Source of the DNA: JAQICB01 sp046482735
GTDB taxonomy: Bacteria; Bacteroidota; Bacteroidia; Bacteroidales; UBA1715
Length of the DNA stretch: 19,426 bases
Direction of reading: 5' to 3'
Assembly: GCA_046482735.1 (NCBI GenBank)
Contig: JAWOEL010000135.1
Span: 1 to 19,426 of the forward strand
The first letter of the stretch is position 1, and each line of letters starts with the position of its first letter. The position numbers were made by a program, and so were the translations under genes. Under the pieces are notes generated by a model that was given only the letters and a program-made list of their open reading frames with translations, was not told the DNA's origin and did no database searches. Below are positions 1 to 7,500 of this stretch, piece after piece.

Positions 1-861
1 GTTGCCATTGCCATGACCGCCGTCTTCCTCGGTCTCTCCTATCTTCATTACCTGGATTTTGGTCTTTATGGAAACCAGCTGACCCTGCGCACCGGTCTCT
101 TCCTGCTGTTGCTGGCGCCCGACGTCTATCTGCCATTGCGCGAGCTCGGCACCCATTTCCACGCCCGGGCCGATGCGCTGGGCGCCGCGGACGAACTGAA
201 TGCGTTGCTTACAGATCTGGCGGAGCAGCCTGAGCACTCATCATCGCCACCGATGTCTGTCGCTCCAAGTATCGCACTGGAACTGCGCCACGTAAGCCAA
301 CACTATGGTGGTCGCACCGGGCCGGCCGTCAACGATCTCTGCCTTTCGGTCGGCGCAGGCGAATGGCTGGCCATCGTCGGTGCCAGCGGCGCCGGAAAAA
401 CGACGCTTCTCAACCTGCTTCTCGGGTTTCTGCCTGTGCAGCGGGGCGATATCATCATCAACGGTTGCTGTGCCGCCGGGCTTGATTCCAATGAATGGCA
501 CCGGCATATCGCCTGGGTTCCGCAGCAGCCGCAACTCTTCCTCGGCAGCCTGGCAGAAAATATCGGAATGGGAAATTCCAACCTCACCTTGGAGCAGCTG
601 CAAGCCGCAGCCGAAAAGGCGAATCTGGAGCCGGACGATCAGCTGGCCTACGGCCTGGAAACGGAGGTTGGCGAGCAGGGCTGCCGGCTCTCCGGCGGTC
701 AAATCCGGCGGGTTGCCCTGGCCCGCGCCTTTGCCAAGGATGCTCCGCTGCTCCTGCTCGACGAGCCTACCGCCGGCCTCGACCTGGAAAACGAGCGGCT
801 GATCATGGCCAGCCTTGAGGGTTTGCGGAAGGACAGAACGGTGAGGAAGATCCCGAAATAA
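1..861 (+). CDS. cydD: CydD-type ABC transporter ATPase, C-terminal part, broken at both ends
   Basis: CydD and CydC form the inner-membrane ABC exporter of glutathione/cysteine needed for assembly of cytochrome bd oxidase. The frame is open from base 1, so the gene starts before the window. Counting from the Met at base 13, residues 1-60 are the end of the last membrane segment and the CydD-typical stretch LAPDVYLPLRELGTHFHARA; residues 85-277 are the ATPase domain with Walker A GASGAGKT (123-130), signature LSGGQ (226-230) and Walker B LLLLDEP (246-252). The H-loop histidine and the last part of the domain are missing: after KDRTV (codons up to base 843) the frame reads only RKIPK and stops. 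Base composition (GC-rich) is unlike everything downstream. I infer that the natural gene continued with an H-loop and that the last six codons belong to other DNA. The identification is firm; the host is only guessed to be a gammaproteobacterium. Confidence 0.9.
   Translation, partial: VAIAMTAVFLGLSYLHYLDFGLYGNQLTLRTGLFLLLLAPDVYLPLRELGTHFHARADALGAADELNALLTDLAEQPEHSSSPPMSVAPSIALELRHVSQHYGGRTGPAVNDLCLSVGAGEWLAIVGASGAGKTTLLNLLLGFLPVQRGDIIINGCCAAGLDSNEWHRHIAWVPQQPQLFLGSLAENIGMGNSNLTLEQLQAAAEKANLEPDDQLAYGLETEVGEQGCRLSGGQIRRVALARAFAKDAPLLLLDEPTAGLDLENERLIMASLEGLRKDRTVRKIPK
838..849. other. Chimeric junction between GC-rich proteobacterial and AT-rich Bacteroidota DNA
   Basis: CydD homology ends at codon GTG 841-843. 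In a different frame, Bacteroidota C-terminal-domain homology begins at or before codon GAG 843-845. Both proteins are cut in mid-domain at the same spot, and base composition changes abruptly there. No insertion-sequence end, tRNA or direct repeat marks the site; at most a few bases could be shared. This is most simply an assembly or amplification chimera. Confidence 0.85.
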
Positions 862-1010
862 ATTGGAAAGGGGTACATATGAGAACACAGAAAAACTTAC
901 CCGATGGTGTGTTTTATTATGTGTGCGATGTATATGAATACTGGTCTAATTGTACATTAGAAGCACGTGTGTTATCAGGATTTATACATAAATTTTCAGA
1001 GGATAAATAA
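843..1010 (+). CDS. C-terminal fragment of a T9SS-secreted protein (gliding-motility type C-terminal domain)
   Basis: The frame ending at TAA 1008-1010 encodes 55 residues that match the end of the gliding-motility-associated C-terminal (type B, CHU_C) domain of Bacteroidota. The expected landmarks are present: INWKG (family usually has a W-x-G here), then LPDGVFYYVCDVYE, then VLSGFIHKF just before the stop. In this family the domain addresses a large cell-surface or secreted protein to the type IX secretion system. The frame is open back through base 843 into the cydD fragment, where it stops making sense, so the body of the protein lies on DNA that is not in the window. An ATG at 879 is inside the domain and is not a real start. 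Convergent with the glycoside hydrolase gene downstream. The domain call rests on pattern match over a short stretch but is distinctive. Confidence 0.8.
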   Translation, partial: EEDPEINWKGVHMRTQKNLPDGVFYYVCDVYEYWSNCTLEARVLSGFIHKFSEDK

Positions 1011-1240
1011 ATATTTTTTTTTGGCATGATTTTCACATCGTTATATTTTAACCATATTCATAATGAGTAAATTAAGTATGAGCCTATTCCGAAAAGGTTC
1101 TTTGTTTCCAACACCTTTGTTATAGCTTTTTTTAAAGCTTCATTAACAATATTGTAGTTGCGTTTTTTAAAAAAACTACACTTCGATATTGACAAAATAG
1201 CTCTTTTCGGATCAGACTTATAGTTACTGTTTTAGAAAAA
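1011..1240. other. Convergent intergenic region with nested inverted repeats
   Basis: This 230-base AT-rich gap lies between the ends of two convergent genes. It holds three inverted repeats: TCCGAAAAG (1088-1096) against CTTTTCGGA (1203-1211); inside it AGCTTT (1124-1129) against AAAGCT (1134-1139); and TGTAGTT (1153-1159) against AACTACA (1174-1180) with a T6A7 tract in the loop. Any of these could contribute to bidirectional termination, but none has the plain stem-plus-T-run form. I see no gene here. Confidence 0.3.
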
Positions 1241-4200
1241 TTATGGATGATAAAAATAGTATCCTTTTCCCGGAACAAAATCTGTAATGCTGTTAGTTGT
1301 TTCATCCGGTATCCAAAAGCCATCAAAATCTTTTATGACCTCGCAGTTGGTATTGTCGAGTATATCTGAAAATGCTTTTTCAGTTTGGTATGGAACGCCA
1401 ATTAAGTGCCATCCTGAATCGAACGAAGTTATATCAATTTGCTGTATGTCCATTGGTTTTCCTGTAACAGAAAATGTTTCTGCGGTATTCATATACACTA
1501 AGTATCCTGTGCCGGCAGAAATTTTATGCAAGCTTTGTAATTGGTCTGCTTGTCCGGATTTCCAAAATCCATTTGCATTTTTTAGTAAATCAACATCATA
1601 CCCACTGAATAGATTTGCTATACTGCTATCTGTAGGATGAACGTTTATTGAAATAAAATTCCATCCGGTATCTAATTCGATAGTTTGGGTAATTTCTGTT
1701 TCTTCGACAATAACTTCAATTGTTGCAAAATCACTTTCGCATCCGGTACTTGTTTGGGTAACGAAATATGATGTAGTGTCTGCTGTGTCTGTTGATGGAG
1801 TAGGAGCTGTCGTGTTTCCTGTACTTGTTTGTGATGTGTACCACATTAAATTAGAACCGATAGCAGTTAACATATCTGCTGTTTCACCAACACTATATAG
1901 TACCGGAGATGATATTGTTGGAGGATTAGGAGTAGGAGTAACAGTTACAGAAATAGCAGTTGATGTAGCAGTTGATGTTCCATTTGAAACTGTTACAGTA
2001 TACTCTCCTGATGTTTTAGCATAATACATATGTGCAGTTTCTCCCGAAAGAGCAGTTCCATCTTTATTCCATTGATATGTATATTCATTTTCTGTATGTG
2101 CCGTTAACAATACTGAGTCACCTTCGCAACATGTTGTCTCTTGTGCTGTAATTGTAGCAGTAACGTCTTCGGTTGGTTTCCATATTTTAAAATCTCCTGA
2201 GCAATTCAAAAGTGCCAACATGTAGAGCATGCCATCATAATAGCGATATGTTCCGGTAGGTGCACCAATATCCCATAATTCTTGTACAAAAGGCTCAGTT
2301 AAAGATTGGTTGTCTACAGCTAAACTTGCAACAGCATTACACGCAACGAGTCCGGTGCTGTGGCTTCCATCGGGGTTTGCCCCGTCCCAATCGTAATGGT
2401 TGGGGTAATTAGCACCTTGATTCTCAAAAAATTGTAAATATCTTTCTGCTATTACCGGTTGTTGTTCGTCTGTACGAAACCAATGGTAATCCATACCCAG
2501 ATTCATAATAGTACGCCATGCATCATACATAAATCTGTCGCTATCTGTGTTAAAAGATGCTTCGTATGGTGTGCCGTCGAAGTTGCTATAATCGGTTGTT
2601 AAACCAGAAGTTGTATGAGATGCATCTCGTATTAATTTACGAGCAGCTTCGGGTGTTTCTTCCCAGAAAGCTTGGTTGGTGTCTGTCCATCGCCACCATA
2701 AATCGAAAAAGCCGGGTAAATTGTATGATGGATCGGTGTGTAAACGTGAGTCATAATAGGGAACAAACGTAATTAGTTTTGTTGTTTCGTCAAACATGTT
2801 ATACACACCATCGGTCCCATCTTTATTGAGCATATTTTCTAATATATATTCAGCTTCGGCACTGTAGTTATAAATTCCGGTGCTGTCTCCCCACCGGTGC
2901 GATGCAAAATATAGAGCAGTAACAAAGTAAGCTTCACCATCCGGAGCCGGACCGGTCGTTTCGCCGTCAACCCAACTGCCGTTAGTGTTGCATTGCCATG
3001 CGAAATATCCTTCGTAGCTACTTGATGCAGGATATTGCATATTAGTTTTTGCCCAGTTCCATAATTTGTCAAATTCTTCTTTTTTGTCTAATTGCAGGCA
3101 AATCATCATACCGTATGACATGCCTTCGGTACGAACATCATTGTTGTTTACATCAAGAATATATGCACTGTTATTATCTGCCTCGAAGTAAAGTTTTTGA
3201 TCATCTGTACCATAAAACACGTCTTGAAAAGCGGTTTCGACTTTTGTATCAACTTCTGCTTCTGTTTTTCCGAGTACTTCGCTGAACATATTGCGATATT
3301 CATCAGTGTAATATGCACCTAATTCACTAAAAACAGAACAGGTTTCTCCGGTTTTCGTACCATATGTTCCGTCAAATACACTTGTTCCCCAGTCAGACCA
3401 GTCCGAACAAGTCCAATCGTTACATAAATCCAGATATTCAACACCACCACTATTTCCTTTTTGAGACCATGCCAGCCAACCGATACCTTTGTTGGCGCAT
3501 TCCTCCATAATTAAGTCTTCATCAATGTCGCACGAGCCGTCTGTTGCGTGTTGATAACCAAATTCGCCTATTATAAAAGGAATATTGTTGTCGCGTGTCC
3601 ACTGAAGAGTTCCCGGAATATCGTCGCCCCCAATAGCCCATTCGCAGTACATGTGTATAGAGAATAGTAAATTATGTTCAGGATCGTTAGCAATCATTCC
3701 GGATGCATATTGGCGGAGATTTTTTGCGTCATCAATATCTTGTCCGTACCCCACACCATCAATAACAAGTGTAGACGTTATGCCGGCATTTCGTATGCTT
3801 GTAACAGCTTGGTTAAATCCATCTCTCCATTGGTCTCCGCTGGTATTCGCAATGTTCCAAGTACCCCATTCATTACAAATGTTTATAAGAATATATGGGC
3901 GAATAGCTTCGCTTGTGAGGTAGTCTGCATGCTGAATCCAAAAATCAGCCATGTTTTGGATATCTGCGGTATTGGTACTTCCGGTAGCGTCATGCAATTC
4001 TACCATTGGTATGATATCATTGGCAATGCAGGCTTCTACGCAATTTTGCCAGGAGGTTTCATTTGTTGTTGTTTCTACTACAATACGAGCACAGTTTATA
4101 CCGGTATTTGTTTTGAGTGCCGGTATGCTATTTGTTACCTCAGAAACGTACCATGCGAGAGGAATATTAATACCTTTCATAATAAAATTATTTCCATTGG

Positions 4201-4306
4201 CATCGAGTAAATTTCCGGTAGAGTTGTCTGTTTTAAATTCTTGTGAAAATGAAACAAATGATAACAACAATAATAATACTATAATCGTATTTTTGATAAT
4301 AGACAT
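1241..4306 (-). CDS. Secreted bimodular glycoside hydrolase: GH5 (beta-mannanase-like) plus GH8, with Ig-like and C-terminal repeat modules
   Basis: The 1021-residue protein starts with a signal peptide (residues 1-21, hydrophobic core VLLLLLSFVSF). Residues about 24-318 resemble GH5 subfamily 8 endo-beta-mannanases: MKGIN, VELHDATG, INICNEW with likely acid/base E146, FSIHMY, IIGEFG with likely nucleophile E248, GIGWLAWS and YLDL. Residues about 335-705 are a GH8 domain closest in motif to reducing-end xylose-releasing exo-oligoxylanases: DVRTEGMSYGMM (proton donor E394), PAPDGEAYF (D456) and YDAWRTIMNLGMDYHWF (D595 is the likely base). Then come Ig-like modules (about 720-788 and 795-868) and two diverged repeats of about 60 residues (881-940, 965-1021). 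Substrate is probably a hemicellulose such as mannan, xylan or mixed glucan; the exact one is not deducible. No standard T9SS sorting domain is visible. Divergent from an HTCS regulator gene, which probably controls it. Confidence 0.88.
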   Translation of the reverse strand: MSIIKNTIIVLLLLLSFVSFSQEFKTDNSTGNLLDANGNNFIMKGINIPLAWYVSEVTNSIPALKTNTGINCARIVVETTTNETSWQNCVEACIANDIIPMVELHDATGSTNTADIQNMADFWIQHADYLTSEAIRPYILINICNEWGTWNIANTSGDQWRDGFNQAVTSIRNAGITSTLVIDGVGYGQDIDDAKNLRQYASGMIANDPEHNLLFSIHMYCEWAIGGDDIPGTLQWTRDNNIPFIIGEFGYQHATDGSCDIDEDLIMEECANKGIGWLAWSQKGNSGGVEYLDLCNDWTCSDWSDWGTSVFDGTYGTKTGETCSVFSELGAYYTDEYRNMFSEVLGKTEAEVDTKVETAFQDVFYGTDDQKLYFEADNNSAYILDVNNNDVRTEGMSYGMMICLQLDKKEEFDKLWNWAKTNMQYPASSSYEGYFAWQCNTNGSWVDGETTGPAPDGEAYFVTALYFASHRWGDSTGIYNYSAEAEYILENMLNKDGTDGVYNMFDETTKLITFVPYYDSRLHTDPSYNLPGFFDLWWRWTDTNQAFWEETPEAARKLIRDASHTTSGLTTDYSNFDGTPYEASFNTDSDRFMYDAWRTIMNLGMDYHWFRTDEQQPVIAERYLQFFENQGANYPNHYDWDGANPDGSHSTGLVACNAVASLAVDNQSLTEPFVQELWDIGAPTGTYRYYDGMLYMLALLNCSGDFKIWKPTEDVTATITAQETTCCEGDSVLLTAHTENEYTYQWNKDGTALSGETAHMYYAKTSGEYTVTVSNGTSTATSTAISVTVTPTPNPPTISSPVLYSVGETADMLTAIGSNLMWYTSQTSTGNTTAPTPSTDTADTTSYFVTQTSTGCESDFATIEVIVEETEITQTIELDTGWNFISINVHPTDSSIANLFSGYDVDLLKNANGFWKSGQADQLQSLHKISAGTGYLVYMNTAETFSVTGKPMDIQQIDITSFDSGWHLIGVPYQTEKAFSDILDNTNCEVIKDFDGFWIPDETTNSITDFVPGKGYYFYHP
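1244..1414 (-). repeat. C-terminal protein repeat, copy 2 (residues 965-1021)
   Basis: The copy begins GWHLIGVPYQ, has the central VIKDFDGFWIPD and ends VPGKGYYFYHP followed at once by the stop codon. It is diverged from copy 1 at 1487-1666 but keeps the glycine-tryptophan start, the GFW centre and the GY/Y end. Confidence 0.65.
1487..1666 (-). repeat. C-terminal protein repeat, copy 1 (residues 881-940)
   Basis: The copy begins GWNFISINVHP, has a central LLKNANGFWKSG and ends SAGTGYLVYMN. The second copy at 1244-1414 has the same order: GW-x-(F/L)-I near the start, a (L/I)-K-(N/D)-x-(N/D)-GFW block, and a G-(T/K)-GY-x-(V/F)-Y end. This is a module duplication in a secreted protein; its role is unknown. 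Confidence 0.65.
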
Positions 4307-4514
4307 AATGAAATCTTTAAATGAATTACTATCTTATTTTAAATGTAAATATATAGTATTTTTTGCGTAATATATAGTAATTCGGTTTCAAAAGTGTTTA
4401 AAAATAGTACAAAAAAGAGTACTCGGTGTTTCTTGTAATCTTAAATCGGGAAAAGAAAAAATATATTTTTTTTGTAAAAATAATGTTGTATATTAGTAGT
4501 GATTTTGAGTATGT
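4307..4514. other. Divergent promoter region between the glycoside hydrolase and the HTCS
   Basis: These 208 very AT-rich bases separate two divergent genes and must carry both promoters. On the minus strand TATATTTA (4346-4353) is one base off the Bacteroidota -7 consensus TAnnTTTG. On the plus strand TATATTAG (4489-4496) is also one base off, with TTTG at 4471-4474 upstream, although their spacing is shorter than usual. Neither is certain. A direct repeat annotated separately lies next to the hydrolase promoter. Confidence 0.5.
4348..4379. promoter_or_regulatory. Direct repeat with 21-base period, candidate operator
   Basis: The 11-mer AATATATAGTA occurs exactly at 4348-4358 and at 4369-4379, start to start 21 bases, which is two helical turns. 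The pair sits 42-73 bases upstream of the hydrolase start and overlaps the best -7-like box on the minus strand. Such phased repeats suit a dimeric activator with an AraC-type DNA-binding domain such as the divergent HTCS. The AT-rich surroundings make chance repeats likelier, so this is a candidate only. Confidence 0.4.
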
Positions 4515-7500
4515 ATGCAAAAAAATAGGGTTTTATATATAATAGTTCTTTTGTGTGGTTTGTTCTTGCATAGTTTTGTGAAAGGGCAAATTAATTATTC
4601 GTTTAAATCATTTTCTTATGACGATGGTTTGGTTGATAATTATGTTGAATCTATTTATGAAGATAGCAGAGGTTTTATATGGATAGGTACGCGTGCCGGA
4701 CTCAATCGTTTTGACGGGCATGCATTTCAGAAAATCCAATTACCAAAATTAACAATTCATCCGGCACAAAATGTAGGTGGTCATTTTATTTCTTCAATGG
4801 TTCAGGATTCTTCGGGATTATTATGGATTGGGTCTTTAGGTGGGTTGTTTGCTTATAATGTTTATAATGATACCTTTAAAGCATATGAGTTTAATCCTGA
4901 TGATGAGCACAGTCTTTCTTATATGTTGATAGATAATATTGTGGTGGATACACAAAATGTGGTATGGATAGGAACTCGAAATGGATTAAACAGGTATAAT
5001 CGAGAGACAGATGATTTTACTCGTTTTATGCCTGATTCTGATGATTCTACTTCGGTAAGTGGAAATTATATAGAATCTCTTATGGTCGACAGCGAAAACC
5101 AATTATGGGTAGGAACGTTGAATAATGGTTTAAATAAGTTTAATCCTGATGATGAAACCTTTACGCAGTATACTCAATCTAAAGAAGGTAAGAGTCTTTT
5201 TTCTATACGTGATATTTTTGAAGATTCGCAGAATAATATATGGCTTGTAACCGGTTCAAATGGTGTGTTTTTGAAAAAGAAACACAATTCGGAGTTTGTG
5301 CATGTGTTTCAGGATGAGACTGAACGAAAGCCGATATTCTTTTCAGCACTTTCTTCTATAAACGAAGATACTTTTGGAAATATATGGATTGGTTCCAATA
5401 TGGGGGGAGTAGCTATTTTTTATAGGGATAGTTCTAATAGAGTAGAATATTTTTCTGAAGAAAGTTCTGCACCACACCGTATATCCGGAAATAGTGTGCA
5501 TTCGTTGTATACAGATTCTTATAAAAACATGTGGGTAGCCACTCATGGAGGTGGTTTTTCTTTGTTTAGTCCGCTTACGAGTTATGTGTCGTATTATTGT
5601 AAAAGTCCGTACCCAAACAGTATTCCCGGAAATATTGTGAGTAGTTTTCATGAAGATACTGATGGGGCTATATGGATTGGAACCGATGGTGGAGGTCTTT
5701 CAAAATTTAATCTGCAAGACCAATCATTTACCAATTATAATATAGATGATGGTTTGTTATCGGATGCTGTGCTCGATATAGTGCAGGTTTCTGATGATAG
5801 ATTTTTCATAGCTACCTGGAATGCCGGATTACATATATTTAATAAGAAAACGGAAACATTTGAGCGTAAGTCTTTTTTGCCAGAAGATGAAGTTGGAAAT
5901 GTGCAAAGTGTGTACGGGTTGCATTACGATTCTACTCGAAATCTTGTATGGTGTAATACGTATGGTCATGGTATTCAAATGTATGATTTAGGAAATAACA
6001 CATTTCTCGACTCTGCTGCTTTATCTCAGGTTTATCCTCATTGGCAGGCCTCTATGTTTTCTTCGAAACTGTTGTTTGATAGTTATGATAATATATGGTT
6101 TGTAGATGGTATTCGTATGGGAAAAGCGAATAAAGATAGTCTCTTTTTTTATAACTCTATAGATTCTTCGAATGTTTGCTATGATGGCTTTTTTACTTCG
6201 GATATTATAGAAACTTCATGGAATAGTGTTTTTATTGCAAAATATAACGGTGTTCGTACATTTAACCCGCAAACAGGTTGTTTAGAACCTTTTTTTCCGG
6301 ATAATTCTGATTTGTTTGATGTGAAATCGTTATTGGAAGATTCGTATGGAAATGTGTGGATTGCAACGGGACAGTCGTTGTTGAAATATCTATATGCTGA
6401 TTCAAGTATTCAAAATATGTCTCAACATTGGGGAATGCCACATTTGCAATTCAACAATCAGGCTGCGTACAGAAGTTCTTCCGGTCATTTATATTTTGGC
6501 GGACTTAATGGTTTTGTGGTTTTGCATGAAGATAGTTTGTATTCCTATAATCTCCAGGCACCTGTTTATTTTACCGAATTGTCTGTAAACAATAAAATTC
6601 AACACGTGCGTGATGAAGAGTCTGTTATTTCGAAAGATTTTTCATTAGTGGATTCTATAACGCTTAATTATGATCAATCATTTATTACTATTCAATTTGC
6701 GGTATTAAACTATATTGATAATGCAAAATCGAAATGTAAATATAAGCTCAAAGGTTTTGATAATCAGTGGGTACATGCCGGTGAGGCACGAAAAGCAACC
6801 TATACCAATATCCCCCCCGGAGCATACACATTTTGTGTAAAAACAACAACGAGTGATGGCAGGTGGGGCGATGAGGTGTACTCTCTCGAAGTATTAATAT
6901 TACCACCATGGTGGAAAACTGTGTGGTTTAATGTATTATTAATTGTATTAAGTTTATGTGGTATTGTATTGTTTATTTATGTACGCGATAAAAGTATTCG
7001 CGAACAAAATAGAAAACTTGCGTATCTTGTGGATAAAAAAACACATGAAATACAAGAGGCAAATTCTGTCTTGCAAGAACAAAATAATACGATTCAACAC
7101 CATTATGAAGATTTACGTGAACAGCAGTTGTTGATAAGTATTAAAAATGAACAATTAGAAGAAGCTTTACATACTAAAAATAAATTAATAACCGTTATAG
7201 CTCACGATTTTAAAAATCCACTTAGCACTTTATTGGGTTTTGTAAAATTGCTTCGAACAAAAATAACACAGGCTAATTATAAAGAACTTATCCCTAATAT
7301 AACCTCGGTTACCAAATCGACAGAAGCTATTTATTCTCAAATGGTAGAGGTGTTGGATTGGAGTTTGAGTAAAGATGAGGCTGTGAAATATAATCCGGAA
7401 GAAGTCAATTTAGAAGAGATTGCAAATACTGTATCGTCGTTGATAAGTGAAAGCTTAACACAAAAAAATATTCATTTATATACAGAATATAATTTGCAAT

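Noticed and set aside
1..861. Horizontal transfer of cydD into a Bacteroidota genome
   Set aside because: Only a fragment is present, its partner gene cydC is not seen, it joins another truncated gene mid-domain, and no mobile element or attachment site is seen.
241..888. Long minus-strand open frame of 215 codons opposite cydD
   Set aside because: Shadow of a GC-rich coding region; the plus-strand frame has full ABC ATPase motifs and the minus frame has no recognisable domain and crosses the chimeric junction.
879..1010. Separate 43-residue small protein starting at ATG 879
   Set aside because: The ATG lies inside the conserved C-terminal domain, and matching residues continue upstream to base 843, so this is the end of a larger protein.
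3674..4370. Plus-strand open frames over the start of the glycoside hydrolase gene
   Set aside because: No domain or signal seen; they are antisense shadows of the GH5 domain and one overlaps the divergent promoter region.
4511..4513. Alternative HTCS start at ATG 4511
   Set aside because: It is in a different frame from the HTCS; ATG 4515 leads straight into the signal peptide in frame.
4888..5155. 19-base direct repeat as a regulatory or mobile element
   Set aside because: Both copies lie in frame in the propeller region and code the same FNPDDE; this is protein-repeat similarity.
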